Source: Impatiens glandulifera
Taxonomy: Eukaryota; Streptophyta; Magnoliopsida; Ericales; Balsaminaceae
Assembly (NCBI RefSeq): GCF_907164915.1
Contig: NC_061862.1
Coordinates: 32,200,628-32,264,627 of the forward strand
DNA: 64,000 nt
Direction of reading: 5' to 3'
Shown here one piece after another: positions 1 to 11,857 of this stretch (positions are counted from its first letter, which is position 1; each line of letters begins with the position of its first letter). The notes under the pieces are model-generated. The model made no database searches and was not told where the DNA came from. It saw only the letters and a program-made list of their open reading frames with translations. Both the position numbers and the translations under genes were made by a program.

Positions 1-182
1 CATTTTATATTTGACAGGAAATGATAAATAATATTTTATATTGAAAAACAGTTTTAGCTTATTAATAAAAAGAGAAATGTTAATTTTAAATTTTATTAAA
101 AAAATTCAATTTTTTAAAATTTTTTTAGTTTACAAAATATTTTATGTATTAAAAAATTATAAATAAAACTCATCAATCACAA

Positions 183-240
183 GTAGTCTAATGATTAAAC
201 TTGTCATCTTCCACACTTGATACTAGAGTTCCAATTCTTA
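183..240 (+). repeat. tRNA-like pol III promoter relic (possible SINE head)
   Basis: A box-A-like TAGTCTAATG (186-195) is followed about 36 bp later by a box-B-like GAGTTCCAATTC. This order and spacing resemble the head of plant tRNA-derived SINEs. No tRNA cloverleaf can be formed with confidence and no poly-A or poly-T tail was identified, so this is only a possible relic. Confidence 0.25.
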
Positions 241-728
241 AAATGCAAATTTAAGTGAATTATATGTGTGAATAATATGTCAGTTGTGATTTGCCGATGG
301 ATAATAGATATGTGAAATTGTGATTGGTGGTTAGTGGTTGATTTGGCGTGAGATATGCATGTAAAAGTAATGAGGTCACAAGATGAGAGATCAATTAGAA
401 TTGGTGGTTGATTTGTTGAGGGATACAAATGTTGCACTTAATACTATAAAGGTATACAATGGACATTTTTTTCATGTATTAGATTTGTTATTCACAATTC
501 AAGATTTTAGAATGGTATCTTTTTGAAGGTTAGTTTCTTAGTCTTTCCGCTTAAATAAATATGAACTCCATCACTTAAAATTGTGATATGGATGACAAAT
601 TAACTTAACAACTAGCCTTCCAAAACTTTTGTACCATCATGGATGCTTTTAAAACAGGGAATAAGCGTAAAATTAATATAGATATAATTATTTTTAAAAT
701 ATATAAAATCAAATATATATTAAAGAAT

Positions 729-733
<5 letters not shown>

Positions 734-811
<78 letters not shown>
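734..811. repeat. (TA)n microsatellite
   Basis: An uninterrupted TA dinucleotide run of about 78 bp. The alternating Tyr-Ile open frame that overlaps it is an artefact of the repeat. The tract is likely to be length-polymorphic. Confidence 0.97.
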
Positions 812-813
<2 letters not shown>

Positions 814-969
814 ACAAACTAAATCATTTATTTCAATAAGAACAACAACAAAATCATTCAAAAATTATTTCACAATTTTGCAACAGATTTAATTCCAAAC
901 GAAGATAGTTATAATAAAATATTGGACTATATATATCAATTACACTCAATCATACGCGTATCTCTGAAA

Positions 970-1058
970 CTTGAACTATTTGTTAGCTGTTCAAGTCCCA
1001 TTTGAGCTAGCAACTTGAACTCTTTTGTTAGCTGTTCAAGTCCCATTTGGACTAGCAA
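970..1058. repeat. 45-bp tandem duplication
   Basis: Two adjacent near-identical units (970-1013 and 1014-1058) each begin CTTGAACT and contain the core GTTAGCTGTTCAAGTCCC. They differ by one inserted base and a few substitutions. This looks like a local tandem duplication; no function is apparent. Confidence 0.85.
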
Positions 1059-2704
1059 TCAGTGTTAATTTGTTATTCTACATGGTATTTATATATTGGT
1101 TTTTATCCAATTGTTACTAATAAAATGAATAAACAGTTTTATCTTTATATATAACTATAAAGATCCAAATTTCATGGTGGGAATTTTTTGATAGTTTTGT
1201 AAGTAAATTAGATTTTATAAATATATATTTATTATTTGATGAGAAGTATATTTTACTTGGAAATGTCTATGTGTTAATGTCCAGATTGTTATTATTAATG
1301 CCAAGATTTTGAATAATATGTGTTACTATTTATGAAAGCAGTATATTTTATTCGAGATTTTTAAAGTGATGAATGAGGATTTCTAATGATGTGGAGGAGA
1401 TGTCGTTTTTTAGGTGATGCCCTATTGTGGATCTCCCAAACCAAATGCCTTAAGACTGGTCTGGGGCAAATATATGGTATAAAAAAGAAGATTTGACAGC
1501 TATATATTGGTCGGCAATCTAATTAACCCATTATTGATTTTTGAGTTTTTAAATATATGGCCTGGAATGCGAGAGCTACAATTATTTGTAGGAACGAAGG
1601 ACGTCAATGTAACTATCAGAAGAGTTTCATCGATGTCCATGATGCCATAAATGTCGAGCTTTAATTTATTTTCTCTATAACGCCACAAAAAACAAACTTT
1701 TATCTTCGTTAATGAAGAAACATGTTACATAGAGAAGATGGTTAATACTTCTTTAATAACTTTATCTAAGTCCATATCAATTGCATGGGCCATAATGAGA
1801 GATCATCTGTAAAACAAACTTGTATAATTTCCTAAATCACCACAATATTAATGATACATATTTGGACAATTTCTTTACATCATTTTGAAAATATAAAATA
1901 CAGTTCTTATTTCATTTTCATCTTTAAAAATATAATCACGATTCCTTTAATATAAATAGTGAAGTGAATGATAGATACGCATTACATAATCAATCAACGA
2001 AAATACATGAAAAACTATAAACAAAAAGAATTCATATTTCAAGTACGATTTCATATGACCATATCTTTAGTAGTAGATTGTGTTTTAGTGAAAATCAAAC
2101 TCATCACCTTTGATATTTAGATATGACTATTATCACTTAAACTATAACATTAAATTGTGTAATAATGACAAACATAATATTCAATTTAATAAATAATGTA
2201 AATTATAATATAAATATTGTAATATTATTAATCATTTATTAATAAAAATATTAATCGTTAATTCTTAAATAATTATAAAGTATTTAAATATAATAATTAA
2301 TTAATAATTACAAGTAAATAACTTTAATAATTATGAGAATTATTAAAATTTTATATTTTCATTTCATTTTATTTACTTATTCTATTTATTTATTTTCTTC
2401 TTTCTATTGAGAGTGTAATAGACGGTATTATCATGATAATGTGTGGAATGTGAAAATTTGGGGAAAAAAAGAATAGAGTAGAGGACAATATCACCATGTG
2501 ATCATTCACTAAATATCGGTTAAAATAGAAAGTATACAGTGAGTATTGTTTGAGTTTTTCATATTATTTTTGATAAAGTTATACATGATTTACAAAAATC
2601 AGATTATTATAAGGGATTAATTATTATTTTATTAACATTAAAATTTATAATAAATAAAGTATAATAAAATAAAAGATGATTTAGTATTTTGGTTAGTGAT
2701 AAAA

Positions 2705-2708
<4 letters not shown>

Positions 2709-2771
<63 letters not shown>
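2709..2771. repeat. (AT)n microsatellite
   Basis: An uninterrupted AT dinucleotide run of about 63 bp in AT-rich intergenic DNA. Confidence 0.97.
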
Positions 2772-2773
<2 letters not shown>

Positions 2774-3237
2774 GGAGAAGCTGGAGTTAGATAAATAATG
2801 GGTGATGAGTTTGGTATGTAAATAATTAAAGTTAGTTAGGTGCATGGTCCTACTGAGTCTTATGTATGTAAATTATTAAAGTTAAATATGTAAATAGAAG
2901 TTATAATTGAATTTTTACTGAGAAATAGAGAATCAGGGTTGGTTTTTTGAAATACTAAGAAGGGCCAAATTATGGCAAGAAATGAGCTTCTCCCTCCAAG
3001 TCTCTCAGAATCATTACATTCAGTGCATTTTCTTTTTAAATAAAGATCGGATCAATAATAGAAAAAGGTGAATTATTTTAATCAAAAACTAGTTTTATTA
3101 TAAGTAAGTAACCCTAAGTCTTGATCACACAAACTATTGGCCAGGGCTCGTCCAGTCCAGTCCAGACCTATATCGTGATATAGTTAGGCATGCATGATTA
3201 TTCAAGGCTAGAATTTTATAAAGATCATTAATGATGT

Positions 3238-3238
<1 letters not shown>

Positions 3239-3265
<27 letters not shown>
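3239..3265. repeat. (AT)n microsatellite, short
   Basis: An AT dinucleotide run of about 27 bp. Confidence 0.95.
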
Positions 3266-3269
<4 letters not shown>

Positions 3270-4008
3270 GCTATACTCTGCTGGAAAAAAAAAGAATTGT
3301 ATTCAGTGTTGATGCATTCATTTATTTGATCAATTTATTTTGTAGTGACGCTTGATGATATTGAAAGAAAAAGGAAAGTGTTAAAATTTATAGGGTTGTT
3401 CATAAGTTAATTAGGTTATCACGTCTTATCCAATCAAACTAACACTCAAACTAAAAAATTTAGAGTGAACAGTTATGCAATAATATATTGAGCTTAATTT
3501 GATGTCCCATCTTTTATTTCACAACATTGATATTTTCCTCTTCAATTTTTGTAAGAACAAATATACACACTTATATACTAATATTAGAAAAATAGAAAAA
3601 ATGAAATTAAACCTAACTTATTACCACCTTAAAACTTGTGTGGTGAATTAGGGAGGTATAAAAGGAAAGATGAAATTAACTATTTACCCAACATACTACC
3701 ACCTTAGAGCTTGTGTGATGTTGGGTTATTGGGGATATTTATTGGACTTTTAATTATATATTTTTATTAATCTCTTTGTGAATATGTTTAATCTCTACAA
3801 AATTTTAAACTTATTATATTATAAAGAATTGAACTAATTTAGGATGCACACATCAAATATCTATCATTAAGTTATAATAAAGATTTTATATTCAAATAAC
3901 TTTAACTTTCATTTCATTTGATTTAAATGAGAAAAGCCGATCTATTTGATTTAGAATTAATTTAGTATATCATTTTTCTATATACATAAATTGTGCAGAA
4001 GTTTTTAT

Positions 4009-4200
4009 TTGTAAGCTAAAAATAGAATTTTGTAGCTTCAAATTACTTTTGTTTTCATTTGGGTTAAAATGGAAAAGGTAGGCCTAGTTGTTTTTTTTTT
4101 TTTATTATTGTAAGCTAAGAATGTAATTTTGTAGCTTCCAATTACTTTTGTTTTCACTTGGGTTAAAATGGAAAAGTTAGGCATAGTTGTTTGTTTACAT
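4009..4200. repeat. ~100-bp tandem duplication
   Basis: The block beginning TTTGTAAGCTAAAAATAG near 4009 recurs at about 4109 (TTGTAAGCTAAGAATG). Both copies contain the shared core ATTACTTTTGTTTTCA and end with a GTTAAAATGGAAAA segment. A T-homopolymer separates the copies, and a handful of substitutions and short indels show the duplication is not very recent. Confidence 0.8.
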
Positions 4201-4535
4201 TTTTTCTTCTTTTAATATTAGTCAATTAGCACTTGAGCACTTTTGTAATTTTTTATATTATATATATTGCATTATTACAACCTGTTTTGTTTTGATTCCA
4301 ATATTTGTTTTATGGTATTATTAAAGCCGGTATTAATTTTAATTTTGATAATAATTTAAAAAATATATATTGCTTTTATTTGTTTTGAACTTTTATCAAT
4401 TTTAGAAAGAAGTGACATGTGCTCTATCCACAGTCTGGGGTCTGATTTACAGTCTGCCTTGAGGACGTGAGTTTATAATTTTTAAAATTTAATTCGAAGG
4501 AATTGATCTCTTCCTCCTCCCGGCACCTCCCTCTC

Positions 4536-4543
4536 TATATATA
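4536..4543 (+). promoter_or_regulatory. TATA-box candidate upstream of the 4617 ORF
   Basis: TATATATA follows a CT-rich stretch (CTCCCTCTC) and lies about 75 bp upstream of the ATG at 4617. Position and context fit a plant core promoter. TATA-like strings are very common in this AT-rich DNA, so the support is modest. Confidence 0.35.
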
Positions 4544-4616
4544 CCATCAATAAGTTTGTAAACATTTACACAAAATTTAAGAGGTTGAGAATCATAAATT
4601 GTGCTAACAAATTGTT

Positions 4617-4907
4617 ATGGCCATCTCTCTGTTTTGCAGGAAGACAACCGTGATTTTCCTTCTGAGCTTGTTGATCATGGCTTCCTCCTCATGTGCTCAG
4701 CCTGAGAGCAGGACCATCTTATTGTCATTATTGTCATTATGTCTAGGTAAGTGGCCGTTAGTTGTTGATGAAGTGGGAGAGGACATTACAGACGGATGTT
4801 TGTTCTTCATGATGAGGTTGCAGATTCAATTATATTTTTGCTCTTTCTTTTTTCATGGATGTTTGATACTGTACTTGTTTTATTTAGATCTTATTGCAGA
4901 AATTTAA
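4617..4907 (+). CDS. Hypothetical small secreted protein (candidate)
   Basis: The 96-codon frame starts with a good secretory signal peptide: a basic residue pair (RK, residues 8-9), then a hydrophobic core (about residues 11-22) and an Ala-Ser-rich exit ending at SCAQ. Little after residue 30 looks like a mature protein. A consensus 5' splice site (GTAAGT) lies at 4746, so the true coding exon may end there and continue in an exon I could not place. A TATA candidate lies about 75 bp upstream. I recognise no family, and the absence of homologous copies in the window argues against it being transposon sequence. It could be a real small-peptide gene, a gene remnant, or chance. Confidence 0.3.
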   Translation: MAISLFCRKTTVIFLLSLLIMASSSCAQPESRTILLSLLSLCLGKWPLVVDEVGEDITDGCLFFMMRLQIQLYFCSFFFHGCLILYLFYLDLIAEI

Positions 4908-6317
4908 TCTGATCAGGAAAGATTGATAGAGGATGATCAGATCAATCAGGTGCAGCAGTCTAGATCGAATCAAAATAAAATGTTGAAATTGCAGTGACAA
5001 TGTGCAGTGACTTGTGTCTTTTTGGTCATTGCCCAAGCCATGTTCTATTCACTTCAGTTTAATGTTGGATATTATGTTGAATTCCCAATTTCTAGGACTG
5101 TTTGAAAATCGGGTGATGGATGAATTTACACCCCAATCAAACTCTATTTTACAAATTGGTATTCTTTTTGTTATGAATCAATTGAGTGTGAAGAGATTCA
5201 TGCTGTTTGAATGATTGGAATTGAAAAAAAAAAATGCAGGTTTTCTTTGCGACAGAGAGAAGCAGGGCAAAAGCCTTTTTGTCTAAGGCCTGGGCGCCCC
5301 TTTTCTTTCTTTCTTTCTAATTTAGACTTGCCATTTAACCCACATCCTTACTATAAGGCTTGGTCTTTCCATTCATATTTCAAGGTGCACGAATCCGACC
5401 CAAGCTGATTTTGTAAATTTAAAATTAAGACATTAAGGAAATTGATTTTTTATCCTTTTCCTTTTTTATTTCTTTTTTTCTTTTTTATATTTAAATAAGA
5501 ATACTAATGGGCGCCCAAATCCCTCCACGATGAAAATGGAAAAATAAGACTAAAAAAAGAAGAGTTTTTTTTATCCCTTTTTGTTCATTTTTTTTTATAA
5601 TCAAATAAGAATATTATTTATGTCAAGTCCAGAGGATAATCCCCAAAAAATAAGACTGTTAATTAAAAGAAGGATTTTTTATTTTTTTTTATCATTTTTT
5701 TTCTGCCTGCCCTCTTTTTTCTTAAATAATAAAATAAGATTGCTCATTATATCTAGAGACTTTTTTTTATTACTTCTTACCTTTTTTTTTTCTTTATAAC
5801 AAAATAATATAAGAATACTAATTATAAATAATAAATTAAATAAACAAATAATTATGGAATATAATATTAAATTTTAAAGAATAATTATAATAAATATAAA
5901 AAAACAAAAATGATGTTTTTCTACATTATATAAACTACTAATATTCATTATTCAATTTCTAAAAAATAAAGTATCTTTTAAATTATAAAAAATAAAGATT
6001 ATAATTATAAGTACTAAATAATATTTTATACTTACTAAAAAAAATAAGCTTGACTATTTAACCATAGATAATTGCAATAATATTTTTAAAACGATTGTTT
6101 TAAAATAAAACTAAAAATATCTATTTAAAATGAAAATTACATAAACATTTTTCAATAAAAAACTAACATTTTGATTTGAAATTTCTAGTTATTATCTTCT
6201 CAATAACATTTTCTTCAATCTCATTTCATAATTATAGTAATAATAACTAGAAGATGTTAAGATTATATATATTTTGATAACTAAAAACAAGTTAAAAATA
6301 TATCATGGCATAACCTA
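4908..6317. other. AT-rich intergenic DNA, with T-rich low-complexity block
   Basis: No gene is recognised. Between about 5420 and 5830 the sequence is a degenerate, T-homopolymer-rich series in which an ATAAGAATACTAAT-like motif followed by a long T tract recurs roughly every 100-130 bp. Short open frames here are low-complexity Phe/Leu strings and are not credible proteins. Confidence 0.55.
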
Positions 6318-6605
6318 ATTTAGGAAATAAGATTGAGACATATTTGTTTTATTTATATTAATTATTACAGCTTTTATTATTTCATCTTTTTATTAATTTA
6401 GGAAATAAGTGTGAAGAGTATTCTCACACTATTTTTTGTTTTTTTGAAATTTTCACACTAAAAAAATTGGGTCTGATGACTCTGATCAACAGGTTGATCA
6501 CCCTAGGTGTAACAAACGTCACAGTTTAAATTGTTTAAATATTTGTTTACTTAATTAAAAATATTTATTAAATATTTATTTAAATTTATTAAATTATTAA
6601 TGACT
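6318..6605. repeat. Dispersed direct duplication, copy 1
   Basis: This block (GGAAATAAGATTGAGACATA near its left side, TTATTAAATTATTAATGA-like at its right) is repeated at 7077-7297. Both copies contain the imperfect palindrome GTGTGAAG(A/T)GTATTCTCACAC and a TTACAGCTTTTATTATTT segment. The copies are about 460 bp apart in the same orientation, with substitutions and small indels. They may be two insertions of an unnamed short element or a local duplication. Confidence 0.7.
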
Positions 6606-6779
6606 AAGTACTATTATTAACATATATTATAACTCACTATTATATAAAAAAATAGTCCCGTATAAAACTAGACCTTATCTTTCATTTTTATATATATTAT
6701 TATGTGGATAAATGTCATGTAAAGTTGTATATCATGACATGCAAATACAAATATTTATTGTTAAGATTAAATTAGATAT

Positions 6780-6957
6780 TGGAATTTGAGAGAAGGAATG
6801 AGGATGAAATGATTTGTCACAACATGACTAACTGAAAAAATGATAAAGGGTGAGAAGAGAGAGAAAAAAATTGTTATTTTTGTAGCGAATCAGATTCGAT
6901 ACGTCATTCCCTTACCAATTCACCTCCCAAATTCTTTCCCTAATCCTTTCTCTTATA
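6780..6957. repeat. Degenerate MITE relic related to the one at 11,858
   Basis: A left arm (GAGAGAAGGAATGAGG and following) is mirrored imperfectly by a right arm containing GTCATTCCC and CAAATTCTTTCCCTAATCC. The right arm matches the 11,858-12,029 MITE, which has CATCATTCCC and CAAATTCCCTCCCCAATC. The interior includes the shared AACTGAAAAAATGA-like and CAGATTCGAT-like strings. It is an old copy of a non-autonomous foldback DNA element. Confidence 0.5.
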
Positions 6958-7076
6958 TATTTTGGCATTAATATATCTTGTTTTACTCCAATATTTGTAG
7001 CAATTTAGTAATCAAGATAAAATTGTGTTTATTTGATATTATTACAGCCTGTATGAGTTTTAGTTTTTATAGTAAT

Positions 7077-7297
7077 TTTGGAAATAAGTTTGAGACATAT
7101 TTATTTTATTTATATTACATTATTACAGCTTTTATTATTTATATCTTTTTATCTAGGAAACAAGTGTGAAGTGTATTCTCACACAATTTTTACTCATTTT
7201 ATAGGCTGAACAAACGCCTTTGAGCGGTTTAAATATTTGTTCACTTAATTAAAAATATTAATTAAATATTTATTTGAATTTATTAAATTATTAATAT
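7077..7297. repeat. Dispersed direct duplication, copy 2
   Basis: This is the second copy of the 6318-6605 block. It keeps the GTGTGAAG...TTCTCACAC palindrome and the following TTTAAATATTTGTTCACT segment. The sequence between the two copies contains the MITE relic. Confidence 0.7.
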
Positions 7298-7708
7298 AAA
7301 TATAAATATCTCTTCAAATATTTTGAAATTAAATTAAATCAAGTCGGAAAATTATTTAAAAACCAATTTATGACTAAAAAGTTGCCACCTAAATTTTTTT
7401 ACAAAATTAGAAAAAAAATAAATTCAGCACGTAAAAAAATGACGTCATTAGAAAAGAGATTTATAGGGTTCAGTGCTTGTATACACGTGTAAAAGGGCTT
7501 TGGCGCATGTTCGTTAAAAATAGTTTCTACTTCTAATATTTTGGTCATTTAAAAAAAATATTTTACACTTTTTTATCCGTTTAATTGTCAATACTACCAA
7601 AAAAAAATAATAAAACAAAACAAAACAAAATCCCTACATCAATACTAGAGGCATTTCGAAAATAAAACTGGATTTTTATTGTCTCAACTACATGTGGACC
7701 TAATTCAT

Positions 7709-7770
7709 CTCCAAAATGATACATAGGCAGCCTAGTCCTCTCCAAAATGATACATAGGCAGCCTAGTCCT
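7709..7770. repeat. Perfect 31-bp tandem duplication
   Basis: Two adjacent identical 31-bp units (7709-7739 and 7740-7770) each contain CCAAAATGATACATAGGCAG. Perfect identity suggests a recent replication-slippage or repair event. Confidence 0.95.
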
Positions 7771-8223
7771 TATGTCTCACCATGTTCTCCATTTTGAAAA
7801 ATAATAAAAGGAGTAAGATTCCTCTTAAACAAACAACAATAAAATTCATAAGTCAATACTAGAGGCATTTTATGACAAAACTAAATGAAAAGGAGTATTT
7901 AAGATTTAACTATTTTGTGAAGAAATAACCATGAAATATATTTCTTTAGATAAAGAGTATAGACTCGATACATCGAACGTTTCTTTACATAAATAAATCC
8001 ACATGCAAATCCTTTAACCCAAATCGATGATTTCAAATAATTTCAAGCCAACACAATTATTTTCTAAAATTCTATACGGGTTCATTACGAGAATAAACTA
8101 AATAATTAGTTCGGTAAATGGTGTCGTATCCATGTGATTCTGAATTAATTAAAATTCGGACATTTTAAATAAAATTGAAATGGGTAAAATAAATAAACGA
8201 ATAAATGAAACCATTATTAAATA

Positions 8224-8695
8224 AACTAGCATTTAGCCCGTGCATTTGCACGATTAATAATATAAAAAACCGTGAAAAAAATTACGGATAACATTTTTAA
8301 TTTTATTTTTAATCGTTTTAAGTTTATAAGTGAGGTTATCCCACAATCCGACCCAAGTATTTATTTACTCAACATCATTATATATATATATATTAGTTAG
8401 ATAAAACGTTGAACTTATATTAATATTAAAACGTCCCACGTTTATCAAATTTGGTGTTGAATTTAAAATATAAAGTCTTTGTAGCTTAGTTGGTTAAAGA
8501 GTTGTACTTGTTTTGTTAGGTTGCAAGTTCGAAATATACCTCTAACATTTTTTATTTTATTTTTAACAGTTTTAAATTTAAAAACGGGTCAACCCAAAAT
8601 CCGACCCAAGTATCCAAATTAACCATAGTTCTCGACCCGACAATCCGGACACTTTAAAAATTAAGCATCATTATATATATATATATAGATAGTAT
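8224..8695 (+). mobile_element. Short interspersed element with tRNA-like box A/B and duplicated 3' part
   Basis: The left part carries a TTTAGCCCGTGCATTTGCACG motif that folds back (GTGC/GCAC). A segment starting AACATTTTT and running through AATCCGACCCAAGTAT to a CATCATTATATATA tail occurs twice (about 8289-8397 and 8544-8695). Between the copies, 8481-8540 holds a good pol III box A (TAGCTTAGTTGG) and a degenerate box B (AAGTTCGAAATA) at tRNA spacing. The arrangement suggests a tRNA-derived SINE inserted in, or tandem with, a related copy. The family name is not known to me. Confidence 0.45.
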
Positions 8696-9395
8696 TAATA
8701 TTGTGTTGGGGTGTTTTTGAGGATTTTAAAAACAAATTGCTGAAAAAAACTTTCGGAAACTGCCATGTGCGGTGGTAGTTGGAGCCAGTAGTAGCGACAT
8801 CGGGGCTTACCAAGCATAGTGAACTTGAGCTCGGTCAAGACCAAACCCAGACTCGCGGGGTTCAAATAGAGGCACATCTAGGTGCGGAGCTGACTGGGTC
8901 AACGCGCACATAGGCCAAACCTAACGGAGGGTTTTAATAACCTAAGTGTAGAAGATACCAGTAGCGTGATGAATCGCCAGAACGTGACGAAATTCCAGAA
9001 ACAAGGATAGAAAGCCCGTGTGCGTAAAATATTGTCGTAGCTTTCCTTAGTAGACTCCCGCTAACATCCGAAGAACAATCGATTATTTCAAAATTAAAAA
9101 TATTATAAATTCTTATATAGTTCACTAAATCACTCTCCAAAATAGAAACATGCAAGGCAGTTAATGAAGAACATAAATGAACTCTTTAGAACCCCAATTA
9201 TCTCTTGAAAACGTCCTGATTGGATGGGAACATTTTGAGGGTAAATCAATTTTTTCTCTTCTAATTGGAGCGTCTAAGATATAATTATTATATAAGTGGA
9301 GTTGGGTCGACTTCCCGCGAGGCTAAAAAAGCTTGGGGGAGAGAAATTGAGGTGGTCATATAACTTTTCTCAATCTCATTGGAGGAGACTAGTCT
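8696..9395. other. Unassigned GC-richer segment
   Basis: Base composition is clearly less AT-rich than the flanks from about 8740 to 9130. No coding match, terminal repeat or RNA structure could be recognised. It may be a fragment of an unidentified transposon, bounded on the right by copia element A1. Confidence 0.4.
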
Positions 9396-11529
9396 TTGGA
9401 TAGTCTAAAGTGACTAGCTAAGGGTAGTAACTGTTTTGTATTGTACAAGTTGAACATGCTAAGAACTTTTTTCATATAATCTTTTATAGAAAATATGAGA
9501 ATCTCTTTATTCATTCATAAAGATCCTCATCCCAAGGATTTGTTTTGCAGCACCAAATACTTCATTGAAAACTTCTTAGACAACTATTTTTTTAGCTTGT
9601 TAATCTCATACAAACTTATTGCAACAATCAACATATCATCAACGTAGAGAAGCATAATAATATATGATTTATCAAATCTCTTGTTATATTAGCAATGATC
9701 AGTTTCACACTTCATAAAGTTGTTACTTTTCATGAAGTTATCGATTTCAAATACCATTGTCTTGGAGCTTGTTTCAAAATATACAAGCTCTTTTTAAGGT
9801 TACACACAACCTCATATTTTTCTTTATCTCAAAATCTTATGGTTATTGCATGTAAATTTCTTCATCCAAATAACCGTGAAGAAAAAGCGGTTTTGACATT
9901 CATTTGTTGAAGATGAATATCTTTTAAAACCAACCCAAAATAGTTTTGATTGACATTAATTTGACCACTAGAGAAAATATCTTGTTGTAGTCCATACCTT
10001 TATACTATTGAAATATATTCACAACTAATCTTCCTTTATACCTCATACTTTTATCATGTTCTTCTTTAATCTTGAAGATTAATATTTTCTTCCCTTTAGA
10101 AGCTTAGTGAGTTGCCAAGTCTGATTCGATGTTAAAGAATCCATCTCATATTTCATCGTACACTCCCACTTAACTAATTAATTGAATTTTATTGTTTCCT
10201 TGTAGCATTCATGTTCTCCTCTATCTATTAACAAGATATAGTTCAGAGATGGGGATTACCTCTAAACTGGTTTTTGATTTCTCGACGATCATCTCAACTG
10301 TATAAATAATGTTTGTTGATTTTCCACTAAGGCCTCGTTCTCGACGATTTCTTCTTCAAGAACACTTTGTTCTTCTTCGACATTTATTATATATTTAATT
10401 GAAAAATCTCTCATATCAACCGAAGTAGCCTCTTCAATTTTGGAATCACCATATGAAATCTTCTCAACATTATCTTTGTAAAGAAGATGTTCATTGAAGA
10501 TAATGTTCTTACTAATAATGATCTTCTTATTTTGATTATCCTAGAAACGATAACAAAACGCGATATCATCATAACCAATAAAAAACACTTATTAAACTTT
10601 GGATTAAGCTTATTTCTATCACATTCATTAATATAAACATATGATAAACAACCAAAAAATTTCAAATAAGAAAGGTGTATATTTTATTGCTCCAAACTTC
10701 GTCTAAAATTCTAAATTCAAGTGGTATAGAGATTCTGAATCTCTGTTTATCAAATAGGCAGTAGTATTGATAAATTATGTCCATAAGATTTAAGGTAGAC
10801 CAACGTATAATCTCATGTTTCAGGCACGCTCGTTCAGTGTTTGATTCATTCGTTCAGCTATAAACATCACGTATTAGTGTGATATGTCAATAAAAGAAAC
10901 GAGTACAAGTCCCCAAACATTAGTGTGTATCAACTTTATTCTTTTTTTCTTGAGTCCCTTCTCAATCTTTAAGAAACTCACGTGTCTGTTTTCCAATAAT
11001 GTTGTTTTCGCATAACTGATGTTCAACAGATTTCAGTTATGGAATTTGATCATTTTTCAAAAGAATTTAATTCATTTTTCGCTCATATGACCTAACCTGC
11101 AATGCATAATTCACTATTTTGAAGTCATCAACAACAACAACAATTGTATCTCTACATGGTGAAATGATGTATAACGTTCCAAGTTTATGATCTCGAGCAA
11201 CAACTATTTCTCCTTTAATCACCTTCTACACACTATTTCTTCAACTGAAACTATGACTTTGTCATCAAGTTATGTAACAGAAATCAAATTACACAATAAA
11301 TCTAAAATGTGTCTCAACTTATTAATCTTTAAAATAGATTTGTTTTCCATTTTCAATTTGATGTCCCCATGTCTACAATATCTAGTTGCTCATAATCTAC
11401 GAGATTAATTTTCCCACAATTTCCAACCATATAGTTCTCATTAATTCATTATGAGCAGTGTTGTGGAAAGATGTTCATGAGTCTAAAACATATTAGTTTA
11501 TCGGTCTATTAGTTGACAAAAGCAATGCA

Positions 11530-11829
11530 TCACCGATAGTTTCTGTAATTGGCTGAATTATTTTTATCATCACCGTTTCTCTCTAATGCTTCACAGTTCC
11601 TCTCGAAGTGATCATGTTTACCACAATTCCAACAATTAAGTATCCACCTACACTTGTACTTACTCCTCACGTTCCTAGACATATATATGCTCTTACATTG
11701 GTTGAAATTTATATCATTACATTTTCCATTGTTTTCAATATTTATAGTAGAACTTTTGAACGTTTCACTAGAATTAATTTGACGAACCTCTTTTGCATTT
11801 CCAATAAAGTTACTAATTAATGCCCTCAT
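11530..11829 (-). pseudogene. gag: Copia gag fragment with CCHC zinc knuckle (element A1)
   Basis: The 99-codon frame encodes the C-terminal part of a copia Gag. Its nucleic-acid-binding zinc knuckle is intact (CWNCGKHDHFERNC, i.e. CX2CX4HX4C). In a working element Gag would form the cytoplasmic particle that packages element RNA. The upstream capsid part is broken by the MITE insertion and by mutations. A related knuckle, with a stop inside it, occurs in element A3 near 59,230-59,280. Confidence 0.7.
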
Positions 11830-11857
11830 AGGTTCCCAAGTATTCGATATGAGAAAA

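Larger units (their letters stand above)
1..4500. other. AT-rich intergenic DNA without recognisable genes
   Basis: This stretch is strongly AT-rich, has no long open frame and shows no splice-plus-coding pattern that I can support. It contains a few short repeats listed separately: a tRNA-like relic near 183, (TA)n tracts, a 45-bp tandem duplication and a ~100-bp tandem duplication. One open frame at 639-839 is only the translation of a TA microsatellite. The base composition and the loose (TA)n tracts are typical of plant intergenic DNA. Confidence 0.6.

Noticed and set aside
639..839. Open frame encoding alternating Tyr-Ile
   Set aside because: It is the translation of the (TA)n microsatellite at 734-811.
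8481..8540. Functional tRNA gene
   Set aside because: Box A is good but box B is degenerate and no proper acceptor stem or anticodon arm can be drawn; a SINE-like head is more likely.
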